Source: Massilia antarctica (GTDB lineage: Bacteria > Pseudomonadota > Gammaproteobacteria > Burkholderiales > Burkholderiaceae_D). From it: 64,000 nt of DNA. The position numbers and the translations under genes were made by a program. Positions 38,043 through 50,248 of the stretch are shown piece after piece. How positions within the stretch are numbered: the stretch's first letter is position 1; every line of letters starts with the position of its first letter. The stretch is from the NCBI RefSeq assembly GCF_015689335.1, contig NZ_CP065053.1:6510001-6574000 (forward strand), in the 5' to 3' direction. Below the pieces are notes generated by a model that made no database searches, was not told where the DNA came from, and saw only the letters and a list, made by a program, of their open reading frames with translations.

Positions 38043-38110
38043 TGGGGGCATGACGTTTTGGGGGCATGGGCTTTTGGGGGCACGGAATCTGGCCCCAAAC
38101 ATGCCCCCAA
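38043..38110. repeat. GGGGGCA-type repeats upstream of the integrase, possible arm sites
   Basis: TGGGGGCA (38043-38050), TTTTGGGGGCAT (38056-38067), TTTTGGGGGCA (38072-38082) and, inverted, ATGCCCCCAA (38101-38110). They match the tandem pair just inside the left end of the island. They lie between the integrase start and the tRNA gene. Confidence 0.5.
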
Positions 38111-38150
38111 GTGGAGAAGACATAGCTGGACAAAGCTGGACCATAAAAAC

Positions 38151-38187
38151 AAAAAACCCGGAGCCTCACAATAGAGACTACGGGTTC
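38151..38187 (-). terminator. terminator after tRNA-Ser, supplied by the island
   Basis: On the minus strand AACCCGTAG, a 14-base loop, CTCCGGGTT then TTTT. One mismatch in a 9-base stem. It lies about 34 bases past the tRNA end and replaces the displaced original terminator. Confidence 0.65.
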
Positions 38188-38220
38188 TTTGACAGTCCAG
38201 GACGAGCTTGGACAATGTTT

Positions 38221-38311
38221 TGGCGGAAAGGGTGAGATTCGAACTCACGGTACACCAAAGATGTACACTGGATTTCGAGTCCAGCGCATTCGACCACTCT
38301 GCCACCTTTCC
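38221..38311 (-). tRNA. tRNA-Ser (CGA), island attachment site
   Basis: 91 bases including encoded CCA. Acceptor GGAAAGG/CCTTTCC, anticodon stem CTGGA/TCCAG around loop CTCGAAA (anticodon CGA, codon UCG), a long variable arm (GTACA/TGTAC) typical of serine tRNA, and T-arm GTGAGTTCGAATCTCAC. The last 14 bases are repeated at 26870-26883. Confidence 0.96.
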
Positions 38312-38323
38312 TGGTCTTGCTTC

Positions 38324-38355
38324 AAAAAAAATCCCCAAATAGCGGGGATTTTTTT
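38324..38355 (-). terminator. terminator between the two tRNA-Ser genes
   Basis: ATCCCC-N7-GGGGAT flanked by A8 and T7, so it can work in both directions. It shows that the two tRNA genes are separate transcription units. Confidence 0.85.
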
Positions 38356-38364
38356 CTTTATTCA

Positions 38365-38454
38365 TGGCGGAGAGGGTGGGATTCGAACCCACGGATGGGT
38401 CGCCCCATCGCTTGATTTCGAGTCAAGTACATTCGACCACTCTGCCACCTCTCC
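38365..38454 (-). tRNA. tRNA-Ser (CGA), second gene
   Basis: 90 bases including CCA. Acceptor GGAGAGG/CCTCTCC, anticodon stem CTTGA/TCAAG with loop CTCGAAA (anticodon CGA), variable arm GATGGG-GCGA-CCCATC, T-arm GTGGGTTCGAATCCCAC. Same anticodon as the neighbouring gene but a clearly different body, so it is not a recent tandem copy. Confidence 0.96.
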
Positions 38455-38518
38455 TTTCTCACATTCCTGCGAGAAGGCAAGATTATAGCACCCGTCAAAA
38501 AAAAGGCAAAGACTATTT

Positions 38519-40024
<1,506 letters not shown>

Positions 40025-40107
40025 TCAATGAGCAGTTTAACCGATTCCCCGCACAATCGCACCTTGTCGGGCCTGCGTCGCGCCCGCCATGCGGTGGGCA
40101 ATCGGCA

Positions 40108-40824
40108 TTAATGTCCGGAGATCATGCTGAGCAGCTTGCGGTCCGCCTGCGCGACCTCGGCGCTCTTGGCGTTGAGCTCCTTCATGCGCACAGTGGCCTC
40201 GTCGAGGACTTTCGGGTCGTCGATCTGGGCCATGACCCCGCTGAACTTGACTTGATCCTTGTGGGTATCGAGAAAATCGGCCATGTTTTCGGCATTGGTC
40301 AGCATGCCCTCCATCACGACGAGAAATTCCTTGAAGTTATTTCCCGGATCGGTGACCGCACGGGCGTACGCCTTGTCGAAAACCGGTTTCAGGTCGTCCG
40401 GCTGCTTGAGCGCAACGCGCCTGGTGCTGGCCGCCGCCTGTTCGGTGTCGATCAGCGCCCGCAGCTGCGCACTGGTCTTGTGCAAGGCGACCACGTCGGC
40501 CCGGCGCGCCACCAGCTCGGACATGGTGATCACCATGTTCTTGGACATCATATCGCGCAGCGGTTGCTGGACTTTCGCATCCATCGACTTGTTGTAGTCG
40601 GTGATCACGGCGAAATGCTTGGCGTAATCGCCAAACGATTTTTCTTCTTGCCGGGTCAAGATGGGTACATGCAGCCCGGGCTTATCGACGATGCGCGCTT
40701 GCAGAAACGCGATGAACGCCGCGCGCTCCTTTGGTTCCGAACTGCAGCCGGCGATGCCGAGGGCAAGAACGCCACCCAGGGCCCACATCAGGGCACGTTG
40801 TGAAAAGCTCACGACTGTTTGCAT
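40108..40824 (-). CDS. DUF3053 lipoprotein (YiaF-like)
   Basis: 238 residues from ATG 40824, behind GAGGAG. The signal peptide ends GIAGC, so it is lipidated on Cys. The mature chain is helical with the DUF3053 signatures SSEPKERAAFIAFLQARIV, GLHVPILTRQEEKSFGDYAKHF and a long coiled region. Members such as YiaF are envelope lipoproteins of unknown role. Monocistronic by appearance. Confidence 0.86.
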   Translation of the reverse strand: MQTVVSFSQRALMWALGGVLALGIAGCSSEPKERAAFIAFLQARIVDKPGLHVPILTRQEEKSFGDYAKHFAVITDYNKSMDAKVQQPLRDMMSKNMVITMSELVARRADVVALHKTSAQLRALIDTEQAAASTRRVALKQPDDLKPVFDKAYARAVTDPGNNFKEFLVVMEGMLTNAENMADFLDTHKDQVKFSGVMAQIDDPKVLDEATVRMKELNAKSAEVAQADRKLLSMISGH

Positions 40825-40962
40825 AAACGACTCCTCTATGATCAGCGCTGGATCATAGTGCAAACATGCAAAACTGACAGCAATAGAATGTGCTTTTTTT
40901 GCTATGTACGTGCGTGTGAGCAACTGACAGGCACGCTGAGGGCTGGTTTGCCCGCCCCGGAC

Positions 40963-41163
40963 TTACTGTTGTGCGGCTTTTTCGGCGGCGGTCAGGCGCT
41001 TTGCGCTGACCACGACGACGGTCACATTGCTGTCGGCAGCAGCAGCGGCGTGGGTTGGCGCGGCGCTCGCATGCAGCGGTACTTCGGCGGTGGCGTAGGC
41101 GGCAAACGTGGCCATGACGGCGGCGGCGAGGAAGACGGCTTCGAGGTTTTTACGGACTTTCAT
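40963..41163 (-). CDS. small exported protein of unknown function
   Basis: 66 residues from ATG 41163 with GGAGAAG ahead of it. A basic start (MKVRKNLEAV), a hydrophobic core and a cleavage site near ATA-EV leave a mature peptide of about 40 residues, Ala-rich with SNVTVVVVSAKRLTAAEKAA. No family recognised. The good ribosome binding site and signal peptide support it as real. Confidence 0.6.
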   Translation of the reverse strand: MKVRKNLEAVFLAAAVMATFAAYATAEVPLHASAAPTHAAAAADSNVTVVVVSAKRLTAAEKAAQQ

Positions 41164-41425
41164 GATCTTCTCCAGTGGGTGAGGCGAGTTGGTATGGTGG
41201 TACTTTACCCACTCGTCCCCTGCCCTTCCACCGGCTTGCGATGAAGCGCAGGAAATCTGGAACAGGATGCGGAAAAACGCGACGACCAGTTATCGGCATG
41301 CAAGAACACCCGCCGTTGCAGGCGAACGCCGCGCAGCTGGCAATGTCCCGCGCAGCGGACCACCGGCCCTGTCCGCCACACGCCGCCGGCGCCACCGGCG
41401 TGTGCGCCGTACGCGCGTCTCAGTC

Positions 41426-42727
41426 TCAGTTACCAGCGTCCTCGTCGAGCCCGCGCAACCAGGCCAGCTTTTCGGCAATCTTGGCTTCGATCCCGCGCGG
41501 CACCGGCTCGTACCAGCGCGGCTCGACCATGCCTTCGGGCAGATAGGTTTCCCCGGCCGCATAGGCATTTGGTTCGTCATGCGCGTAGCGGTACTCGTGG
41601 CCGTAGCCGAGCTCCTTCATCAGCTTGGTCGGCGCATTGCGCAGGTGCACCGGCACCTCGCGCGACTTGTCCTTTTTGACGAAGGCTACCGCGCGGTTGT
41701 ACGCGTTGTAGCCGGCATTGCTCTTGGCCGCGATGGCCAGGTAGATGACCGCCTGCCCCAGCGCCAGTTCGCCTTCCGGCGAGCCGAGCCGCTCGTAGGT
41801 GGCGGCGGCATCGTTGGCGATCTGGATCGCACGCGGGTCGGCAATGCCGATATCTTCCCACGCCATGCGCACGATGCGCCGCAGCAGGTATTGCGGATCG
41901 GCACCGCCATCGAGCATGCGGCACAGCCAGTACAGCGCCGCGTCTGGATGCGAGCCGCGCACCGATTTGTGCAGCGCCGAAATCTGGTCGTAGAAATTGT
42001 CGCCGCCCTTGTCGAAACGGCGCGAATTGAGGGTCAGCGCATTGTCGACGAATTCGCCCGTGATGTGCGTGAGGTCGGACGTTTCGGCCGAGGTCTTGGT
42101 CTGTTCGAGCAGGTTGAGGAAGCGGCGCGCATCGCCGTCGGCGTAGCCGATCAGGGTGGCGATGGCGACTTCGTCGAACGTCAGCTGGCCCAGCACTTTC
42201 TCTTGGGCGCGCTTGAGCAATTGCAGCAGCTCCGTGTCGGTCAACGCCTTGAGCACGTACACCTGCGAGCGCGACAGCAGCGCCGAATTGACCTCGAACG
42301 ACGGGTTTTCGGTGGTCGCGCCAATCAAGGTCACCAGGCCCGACTCGACGAACGGCAGCAAGGCATCCTGCTGGGACTTGTTGAAGCGGTGGATCTCGTC
42401 GATGAACAGGATCGTGTGCTTGCCCGTTGCCAGGTGATGTTCGGCCTGTTCGATGGCGGCGCGGATATCCTTCACACCCGACAGCACGGCCGACAAGGCG
42501 ATGAATTCGCAGCCGAAGGCATTGGCCGTCAGGCGCGCCAGGGTGGTCTTGCCGACCCCGGGCGGGCCCCACAAAATCATCGAATGCGGCTTGCCCGACT
42601 TGAATACGAGACGCAAGGGCTTGCCTTCGCCCAGCAAATGGCTCTGGCCGATGACCTCGTCAATTGTTGCCGGACGCAGCGCTTCGGCGAGGGGCGCGGC
42701 TGGTTCGGTCTTGAACAAATCGTCCAT
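41426..42727 (-). CDS. rarA: replication-associated recombination protein A
   Basis: 433 residues. AAA+ ATPase: Walker A GPPGVGKTTLAR, Walker B ILFIDEIHRFNK, sensor 1 LIGATTENPSFEVN, sensor 2 in GDARRFLNLLEQ. The C-terminal MgsA tetramerisation domain follows (FYDQISALHKSVRGSHPDAA, YGHEYRYAHDEPNAY). RarA/MgsA acts at stalled replication forks and gaps. It sits in the classic lolA-rarA-serS neighbourhood, same strand. Confidence 0.97.
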   Translation of the reverse strand: MDDLFKTEPAAPLAEALRPATIDEVIGQSHLLGEGKPLRLVFKSGKPHSMILWGPPGVGKTTLARLTANAFGCEFIALSAVLSGVKDIRAAIEQAEHHLATGKHTILFIDEIHRFNKSQQDALLPFVESGLVTLIGATTENPSFEVNSALLSRSQVYVLKALTDTELLQLLKRAQEKVLGQLTFDEVAIATLIGYADGDARRFLNLLEQTKTSAETSDLTHITGEFVDNALTLNSRRFDKGGDNFYDQISALHKSVRGSHPDAALYWLCRMLDGGADPQYLLRRIVRMAWEDIGIADPRAIQIANDAAATYERLGSPEGELALGQAVIYLAIAAKSNAGYNAYNRAVAFVKKDKSREVPVHLRNAPTKLMKELGYGHEYRYAHDEPNAYAAGETYLPEGMVEPRWYEPVPRGIEAKIAEKLAWLRGLDEDAGN

Positions 42728-42846
42728 GCGACCTCTTCATTAATAGGAAGCGCGTAGTCTAGCGCATGGCGCGAATCGGCGTTCAAGATAAGACCCGCGC
42801 GCTGCGCGACAGTTCCCGTATCACGCGAAAATACCCTCGCCAATCC

Positions 42847-43236
42847 CTACGCGGCGCCAACGCCGCGCACCTTGCCGGCATCCACCCGCACTGCGCTCTT
42901 GCGCAGCAAAATGGCAAACGCTGGCGGAAACACCAGCCAGAAGCCCGAGTCCGGCATCAGCACCACACCCAGCGCGGCCATCCCGAGCAAGCCCCAGCCG
43001 ATCGGCTTGGGCAACGCGGTACCGGCCTTTTCGAGCGCATGCACCGGAATCGCGAACAAGGCCAGCAGAAGGCCGAACAGGAAGAACCAGGTGGTCGCGG
43101 CTTCGGTCATCCCCTTGGCTGTATTGAACAAGCCGCTGCGCAACATCCGCAGCATGACCGGCCCCATGACGATGACAGCGAACACGGTGTGAAGTAACGC
43201 AACTCCTGCCAACCAACGGCTGATCCAATGCTTCAT
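42847..43236 (-). CDS. DUF6463-like membrane protein
   Basis: 129 residues from ATG 43236, behind GGGAGAG. Four hydrophobic segments (about 8-30, 48-66, 76-94, 97-113), opening MKHWISRWLAGVALLHTVF, a pattern I associate with DUF6463. Small integral membrane protein of unknown function, between rarA and the TonB-domain gene. Confidence 0.72.
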   Translation of the reverse strand: MKHWISRWLAGVALLHTVFAVIVMGPVMLRMLRSGLFNTAKGMTEAATTWFFLFGLLLALFAIPVHALEKAGTALPKPIGWGLLGMAALGVVLMPDSGFWLVFPPAFAILLRKSAVRVDAGKVRGVGAA

Positions 43237-43322
43237 GAAGCTCTCCCGATGACCCGGCCCCGGCGGGACCGACGCCCGATCATATACCCGAAAAAGCAAT
43301 ATTGCCAGATATGCATGCCTGA

Positions 43323-43985
43323 TTATTTACCGGCCGGCGGCGGCACGAGCAGCACCCGCCCATACACCGCATCGGTCTTGGGCCCTGGCGCATTGGCGGC
43401 GACGAAACGGCAGCTTTGCACGTAATGCCTGATGTGCTCCGCGAGCGCGGCGTCGCGCACATGCCCTTCGAGCCGGATGTTGAATGGTTCGCCGCGGCCA
43501 TTGGTCAGGAAGCGCACCAGCACGCCATCGTGCGCGGTCGGGGTCCTGTCGAGCGGTACGAAGCCACTGAACAGCCGGGACGCCATGCAACTGTCGGCAT
43601 GCAGTTGCGGCCGCGCCGACGGTCCGCCGGACGTTGCCCACACGTAGTCGACCGAGCGCACGGCGTGCTCGCGCGGCTGGGCGGCATCGGTTTTCGGCTT
43701 GCATGCGTGCAGACTGCGCACCGCAGCGGCGTCGAGAATCGGCCAGCCGCTGCTCTTGCGCACCTTCACATCGGCGATGCGCCACTCCCTGATCCGGTAG
43801 TCGAGCACGGTCGTGCCCTCCAGATCGTAGCGCCTGGCCTCGGGAGGCCAGTCGGGCCGGGTGCAGGCCGAGGGCAGCTGGTGGGCCGTGGACGACGGCG
43901 CCCTGGTCTGCGCCAGCGCGGAACCCATCGTGGTACCAGTCAAAAACGTTACAGCCAGTGCAATACCGATTGTTCGCAAATTCAA
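43323..43985 (-). CDS. secreted protein with TonB C-terminal-like domains
   Basis: 220 residues. The signal peptide cleaves near ALA-QT. Two segments follow the TonB_C pattern: RPDWPPEARRYDLEGTTVLDYRI...GWPILDAAAVRSLHAC, and a second half with VLVRFLTNGRGEPFNIRLEG...ALAEHIRHYVQSCRF. There is no N-terminal TonB membrane anchor or proline linker, so it is not a full energy transducer. Four cysteines could form disulfides. Role unknown. Confidence 0.72.
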   Translation of the reverse strand: MNLRTIGIALAVTFLTGTTMGSALAQTRAPSSTAHQLPSACTRPDWPPEARRYDLEGTTVLDYRIREWRIADVKVRKSSGWPILDAAAVRSLHACKPKTDAAQPREHAVRSVDYVWATSGGPSARPQLHADSCMASRLFSGFVPLDRTPTAHDGVLVRFLTNGRGEPFNIRLEGHVRDAALAEHIRHYVQSCRFVAANAPGPKTDAVYGRVLLVPPPAGK

Positions 43986-44008
43986 GTGTGCTCCACGAGG
44001 AAGAGGGA

Positions 44009-44641
44009 TCAGTTATTGACGACGTCAGCGCCTTTCGGGATGACGAATTTGAACTGGGTCGCCGTCAATGGCGGGTTTTTCTCGAATTTCTTGAACGCCA
44101 GTATCGAGGTCTGGCCGAAGGCATCGCGCAGCTCCATCGCTTCCGGCGTGCCATTGCGCAAGCCGATGCTGATCTGCTCGAACTGCGAATCCTTGCCTTT
44201 GGGCGCGGCGTTGAGCCACTCCAGGCCGTCGCGCGTGCCCGCTTCGGTCAGGGTGAAGTTCTTTTCCAGGTCGTTGCTGCCGAACAGGATGGCAGCCGGC
44301 GAGGAACCGAGTGCGTCGCCCAGTTTCTTGGTCGTCACCTGGTTCAAGTCCTTGTCGTAGATATACAGTTGCTCGCCGTCGGCCTGGAGCAATTGCTCGT
44401 ACGGCTTCACGTAGGTCCAGATGAACTTGCCCGGACGGGCGAACACGAAGGTGCCCGACGAGGGCGCAGCCGCCTTGCCGGCATCGGCTTTCTTGACCTG
44501 GCGTTGGGTAAACTCGCCGCGCGCGGCCTTGGTGCCGGCCACGAAGGCTTTGAATTGATCGAGCGCGGTAGCGTGGGCCAGGCCGGCGCAAGCCAGGCTC
44601 AGGGCCAGCACGGCCGTCGTTTTAGTCAGTAAAAATCGCAT
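44009..44641 (-). CDS. lolA: outer membrane lipoprotein chaperone LolA
   Basis: 210 residues with a signal peptide (cleaving near AHA-TALD). Family motifs: [20 protein letters not shown], the [22 protein letters not shown] region, [18 protein letters not shown] and [20 protein letters not shown]. LolA carries lipoproteins across the periplasm from LolCDE to LolB. It lies 97 bases after ftsK on the same strand. Confidence 0.96.
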   Translation of the reverse strand: MRFLLTKTTAVLALSLACAGLAHATALDQFKAFVAGTKAARGEFTQRQVKKADAGKAAAPSSGTFVFARPGKFIWTYVKPYEQLLQADGEQLYIYDKDLNQVTTKKLGDALGSSPAAILFGSNDLEKNFTLTEAGTRDGLEWLNAAPKGKDSQFEQISIGLRNGTPEAMELRDAFGQTSILAFKKFEKNPPLTATQFKFVIPKGADVVNN

Positions 44642-44738
44642 GAATGTCCTTATGTTGGGGTCGCGTAGGCATGGTCATGCCCGGGAACCGGTCCATCCAG
44701 TAACGGATGAGCGGGCTACCCGGTGCACAGGCGACGGT

Positions 44739-47096
44739 TTATTCCGCGCTGGCAGCCGGGACCAGGATGTCGCGGTTGCCGTTCGATTGCATCGGCGAGA
44801 CGACGCCGCTGTTTTCCATCTGTTCCAGCAAACGCGCCGCGCGGTTGTAGCCGATGCGCAGATGACGCTGCACCAGCGAGATCGAGGCGCGCCGGTTCTT
44901 GAGCACCACCTGCACCGCCTGGTCGTACATCGGATCGGCTTCGCCGCCGGCCTCGCCAGCCGCGCCACCTTCCGCTCCGCCGCCCTCGCCTTCGAGCGTG
45001 CCGCCTTCGAGTATGCCTTCAATATAATTCGGTTCGCCCGACAGCTTGAGGTGGGCCACCACCCGGTGCACTTCCTCGTCGGACACAAACGCACCGTGCA
45101 CCCGCACCGGCAAACCGGTACCGGGCGGCATGTACAGCATGTCGCCCATGCCCAGCAGCGCTTCCGCGCCCATCTGGTCGAGAATGGTGCGCGAGTCGAT
45201 CTTGGACGACACCTGGAAGGCGATCCGGGTCGGAATATTCGCCTTGATCAAGCCGGTGATCACGTCCACCGACGGCCGCTGCGTCGCCAGGATCAGGTGC
45301 AAACCGGCCGCGCGCGCCTTTTGCGCGATACGGGCGATCAATTCCTCGACCTTTTTGCCGACCACCATCATCAGGTCGGCCAGCTCGTCGATGATGATGA
45401 CGATGGTCGGCAGTTTTTCCAGCGGCTCCGGCGAGTCCGGCGTCAGGCTGAACGGATTCGGAATATGTTCCTCGCGCTTGGCCGCCTCGGCGATTTTGGC
45501 GTTATAGCCGGCCAGGTTACGCACCCCCAGCTTACTCATCAGCTTATAGCGGCGCTCCATCTCGTTGACCGCCCAGTTCAGCGCATGGCCGGCCTGGCGC
45601 ATGTCGGTCACCACGGGCGCCAGCAAGTGCGGAATGCCTTCGTACACCGACATTTCCAGCATCTTCGGATCGATCAGGATCATGCGCACATCGGCCGGGT
45701 CGGATTTATACAGCAGCGACAGGATGGTCGCATTGATGCCCACCGATTTACCCGAACCGGTGGTACCGGCCACCAGCAAGTGCGGCATCTTGGCCAGGTC
45801 GGCGATGACGGCCTTGCCGGCGATATCCTTGCCCAGCGCCACGGTCAGCTGGGAAGCGCTATCGTTATAGATCTTGGAACCGACGATTTCGGTCAGGCGC
45901 ACGATCTGGCGCTTAGGATTGGGCAACTCCAAGGCCATGAAATTCTTGCCGGGAATGGTTTCGACCACCCGGATCGAAGTCAGCGACAGCGAACGCGCCA
46001 GGTCGCGCGCCAGGCCGACAATCTGGCTGCCCTTGACCCCCGTGGCCGGCTCGATTTCGTAGCGCGTCACCACCGGGCCCGGATACGCCGCCACCACCTT
46101 GGCATCGACCCCGAAGTCCGACAATTTCTTTTCGATCAGGCGGCTGGTGAATTCCAGGGTTTCCACCGATACCGTTTCCTGCACCTCGGGCGCATCATCC
46201 AGCAAGGACAGCGGCGGCAAGGACGAATCGCCCGGCAAGTCGCGGAACAGCGGCGCCTGCTTCTCCTTCTGCACGCGCTCGGACTTGACCACCTCCATCA
46301 CCTGCGGCTCGATCTTGACCGGCGGCGCCGTCACGTGCTTTTCCACGTGCTTGGCGCGCTCGTGCACCACCACTTCATCGCGCTTGACGGCCGCCACTTC
46401 GCCCTGCTTGCGGTCTTCACGGTCCTGGTAGCGCAGGCGGAACCAGTCGATCGCGTTTTCGATGGCGCCGCCGATGCGCTCGGCCACATTCAGCCAAGAC
46501 ACATGGAAAAACAGGCTGAACCCAAGCCCGAACAGCAGCAACAGCAGCAAGGTGGCGCCGGTAAACCCGAACGCCGAATGGGCCGCGTGGCCGATCAACT
46601 GGCCCAGCACCCCGCCCGGCGCCCGCGGCAACTGCACCGACAGCGACCACATGCGCAAGTATTCCAGGCCCAGGCTGCCGACGAACAGCACCGCGAAGCC
46701 GATCCAGCGGATGAGCGCTTCCTGCTGGTGTTCAGGATCTTCCTCGGTTTCCAGCACAAATTTCTGATTGAGCGAGCGATAACCCTTCCACAGCATGCGC
46801 AGGAAACAGACGCACCACCACCAGGCCGAAAAGCCGAAGATAAACAGCAGCAAGTCGGCCAGATACGCGCCCGCGCGCCCGCCCAGGTTGCTTACCTGGG
46901 ACACCTGCACCTCGTGCGACCAGCCGGGATCGCCCTTGTTATAGCTGAGCAAGATCATCACGAAGTACAGGAACATCACGCCCAGCGCGATCCAGCGCGC
47001 CTCGGACAGCAGGCGCACCACGCGGTTCGGCAGGGGTTGCCGCATGGCGGGCTTGCGGGTGTAACTGGCGTTGGAAGGTTGGCTTGTCTTAGTCAT
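44739..47096 (-). CDS. ftsK: DNA translocase FtsK
   Basis: 785 residues. Four to five membrane helices (first ~200 residues), a rather short linker (about 215-290), then the motor: Walker [14 protein letters not shown], Walker [17 protein letters not shown], and [15 protein letters not shown]. The C-terminal gamma winged helix ([21 protein letters not shown]) reads KOPS sequences and activates XerCD. A Gly/Glu-rich stretch ([11 protein letters not shown]) precedes the gamma domain. It pumps chromosomal DNA at the septum and stabilises the divisome. It is divergent from trxB. Confidence 0.97.
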   Translation of the reverse strand: MTKTSQPSNASYTRKPAMRQPLPNRVVRLLSEARWIALGVMFLYFVMILLSYNKGDPGWSHEVQVSQVSNLGGRAGAYLADLLLFIFGFSAWWWCVCFLRMLWKGYRSLNQKFVLETEEDPEHQQEALIRWIGFAVLFVGSLGLEYLRMWSLSVQLPRAPGGVLGQLIGHAAHSAFGFTGATLLLLLLFGLGFSLFFHVSWLNVAERIGGAIENAIDWFRLRYQDREDRKQGEVAAVKRDEVVVHERAKHVEKHVTAPPVKIEPQVMEVVKSERVQKEKQAPLFRDLPGDSSLPPLSLLDDAPEVQETVSVETLEFTSRLIEKKLSDFGVDAKVVAAYPGPVVTRYEIEPATGVKGSQIVGLARDLARSLSLTSIRVVETIPGKNFMALELPNPKRQIVRLTEIVGSKIYNDSASQLTVALGKDIAGKAVIADLAKMPHLLVAGTTGSGKSVGINATILSLLYKSDPADVRMILIDPKMLEMSVYEGIPHLLAPVVTDMRQAGHALNWAVNEMERRYKLMSKLGVRNLAGYNAKIAEAAKREEHIPNPFSLTPDSPEPLEKLPTIVIIIDELADLMMVVGKKVEELIARIAQKARAAGLHLILATQRPSVDVITGLIKANIPTRIAFQVSSKIDSRTILDQMGAEALLGMGDMLYMPPGTGLPVRVHGAFVSDEEVHRVVAHLKLSGEPNYIEGILEGGTLEGEGGGAEGGAAGEAGGEADPMYDQAVQVVLKNRRASISLVQRHLRIGYNRAARLLEQMENSGVVSPMQSNGNRDILVPAASAE

Positions 47097-47192
47097 TCTT
47101 GTTGCTTACAGTGCTGCCGTGGCTGGCGATCATTGTTGCGATGTTGACGATGCGCTCATTCTAAGCCATCCGGCGTGCATCGGCCCCATGAT

Positions 47193-47221
47193 TCATGCCA
47201 GGTCGCATCATGGACTATAAT
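47193..47221 (+). promoter_or_regulatory. candidate sigma-70 promoter of trxB
   Basis: TATAAT at 47216-47221 is a perfect -10 box; the sequence 17 bases ahead of it (TTCATG, 47193-47198) is a weak -35 match. It lies 90 bases before the trxB start. Confidence 0.5.
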
Positions 47222-47254
47222 CGGGGGTGCGCAAGCGAATGTTCGCGCACTTGA

Positions 47255-48268
<1,014 letters not shown>

Positions 48269-48280
48269 TAAAGTAGAGCG

Positions 48281-48946
48281 ATGCCGATGAAAGACTTTTC
48301 CGATCTGAAATCCCTGCGCGAACAGCTCAAGGGCCAGGACGAAGCGCGCGCCCGCGACAAAGCCGAGCGCGAAGAACGCGAACGGGTGGCCGTGCAAGAG
48401 GCCAACCTGTTTACGAGCGCCATCGGCGGCGTGCGCAAGATGCCCGAATCGAACCGTTTCGTGCCCAATGCGCCGCCCGGCATCAACGTCAAGGTCAAGC
48501 CGGCCAAGGTATTTCGCAACCAGGCCGAGGATGATGCGGCGGTGCTGCGCGAATCGCTGTCGGACCAGTTCGAGGTCGATCACCTGCTCGAGGACGACCC
48601 CAGCCTGAGTTTTTCGCGCGCCGGCATCGGCACCGACGTGGTGCGCAAGCTGCGCAAGGGCCACTGGCCGGTCCAGGACGAACTCGACCTGCACGGCTTG
48701 CGCCGCGATGGCGCGCGCGAAGCCATCGGCGAATTCCTGCACAATGCCGGCAAGCGCAAGCTGCGCTGCGTGTGCGTGATTCACGGCAAGGGCCTCGGTT
48801 CGGCCGGCGGCGAACCGGTGCTGCGCTCGATGGTGCACAGCTGGCTCGAACAGAAGGATGAAGTGATCGCCTTCTGCGCCGCCAACGTGGACGGGCGCAG
48901 CCATGGCGCCCTGATCGTCCTGCTCAAATCAGCCATCGCGCTTTGA
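48281..48946 (+). CDS. Smr domain protein
   Basis: 221 residues. A charged helical N-terminal half (RARDKAEREERERVAVQ) is followed by an Smr domain (about 135-218) with ELDLHGLRRDGAREAI, VCVIHGKGLGSAGGEPVL and a hydrophobic ending. The LDLHG and HGKG motifs are those of stand-alone Smr endonuclease-like proteins (SmrA/SmrB); E. coli SmrB cuts mRNA at collided ribosomes. The N-terminal extension here is shaped like that of SmrB relatives, but the exact subgroup is uncertain. Confidence 0.9.
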   Translation: MPMKDFSDLKSLREQLKGQDEARARDKAEREERERVAVQEANLFTSAIGGVRKMPESNRFVPNAPPGINVKVKPAKVFRNQAEDDAAVLRESLSDQFEVDHLLEDDPSLSFSRAGIGTDVVRKLRKGHWPVQDELDLHGLRRDGAREAIGEFLHNAGKRKLRCVCVIHGKGLGSAGGEPVLRSMVHSWLEQKDEVIAFCAANVDGRSHGALIVLLKSAIAL

Positions 48947-48951
48947 CCATC

Positions 48952-48974
48952 GCGCCCGGTATTTTCCCGGGCGC
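48952..48974 (+). terminator. hairpin after the Smr gene, possible terminator
   Basis: GCGCCCGG-N7-CCGGGCGC starts 5 bases after the stop codon. The stem is strong, but only a weak T-rich tail follows (ACTCCTTAC), so termination is likely but not certain. Confidence 0.5.
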
Positions 48975-49045
48975 ACTCCTTACACTGTCCATCATGCCTT
49001 ACCGCATGTTAGGCTAGCCATATTCGCCACCGTACAGTGCACCGC

Positions 49046-49654
49046 ATGTCCCTCATCACGCTCATTGAAATCATGGCGATCCTGGTTGGCGCCTTCTCCG
49101 GCTTCATCGAAGCGCGCCGCAAGCGCATGGATCTGGTCGGCGTATTTACCGTGGCCTTCATCACCGCGTTCGGCGGCGGCACCCTGCGCGACATCCTGCT
49201 CGACCGGCGGCCGCTGTTCTGGGTCACGCATCAGGAATACGCGATTCTCATTTTTGTTCTGGCCCTGATGGCCGCGCCCCTGATCCGGACCCTGCGCCAG
49301 ATCGTATCGGAACGCCTGATCGTGGTGGCCGATGCGGTGGGGCTGGGATTGTTCTCGATTGCCGGGGTGGCATCGGCGCTCGAAGCGCACATGCCGATCT
49401 TCATCGCCTCGATGATGGGCGTGATTACGGGGATTTTTGGCGGGGTGCTGCGCGACATCGTCTGCAACGAAGTACCGATGGTGTTTCGCGATGGGAAACC
49501 TTACGCGATCTGCGCCTTCATCGGCAGCTGGATGTACCTGTTGATGAAAAAATTCGGCGCCGACCCCGACCTGGCGCTATGGACCAGTGCCACGGTCATC
49601 AGCGGCCTGCGCCTGCTCACATGGAAATTCGACATGCGCATGGGGCGCTCGTAA
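49046..49654 (+). CDS. TRIC-type cation channel family protein (UPF0126)
   Basis: 202 residues from ATG 49046; GTG nine bases earlier is possible. About seven membrane helices in two related halves, each with a conserved loop: GTLRDILLDRRPLFWV in the first and GVLRDIVCNEVPMVF in the second. The family (YicG/UPF0126) is the prokaryotic relative of trimeric intracellular cation channels. Inner membrane protein; physiological ion unknown. Confidence 0.9.
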   Translation: MSLITLIEIMAILVGAFSGFIEARRKRMDLVGVFTVAFITAFGGGTLRDILLDRRPLFWVTHQEYAILIFVLALMAAPLIRTLRQIVSERLIVVADAVGLGLFSIAGVASALEAHMPIFIASMMGVITGIFGGVLRDIVCNEVPMVFRDGKPYAICAFIGSWMYLLMKKFGADPDLALWTSATVISGLRLLTWKFDMRMGRS

Positions 49655-49691
49655 CATTTCCCTACCGGGGCCAGGCCTCCAAAGCGAACAT

Positions 49692-49780
49692 CGTCGCCCC
49701 CGCGCAGGCGGGGGCCCAAGTTCGCAGCTCAGTCGTTGGCTACGGAACCAACTTGGGCCCCCGCCTGCGCGGGGGCGACG
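49692..49780. repeat. palindromic intergenic element A (31-base perfect arms)
   Basis: Arms 49692-49722 and 49750-49780 are perfectly complementary over 31 bases around a 27-base loop. They contain GTCGCCCCCGCGCAGGCGG. It lies between convergent genes (TRIC-like and glnB) and may also end transcription. Element B at 57737-57862 is related. Confidence 0.85.
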
Positions 49781-49827
49781 GCTCATAGGTTAACGCTACG
49801 GATTTTCCTCAAACTACGGCGAACTTC

Positions 49828-50178
<351 letters not shown>

Positions 50179-50248
50179 TTAGTTGCTCGTCACGCGATGG
50201 AATTGCTGTTGCCACTATTCTAAACGAGCGGCCGTGCCATAGGCAGTG

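Noticed and set aside
38041..38110. GGGGGCA repeats considered as a CRISPR remnant
   Set aside because: Units are about 11 bases with irregular spacing and mixed orientation, and no cas genes are present. They fit integrase arm sites better.
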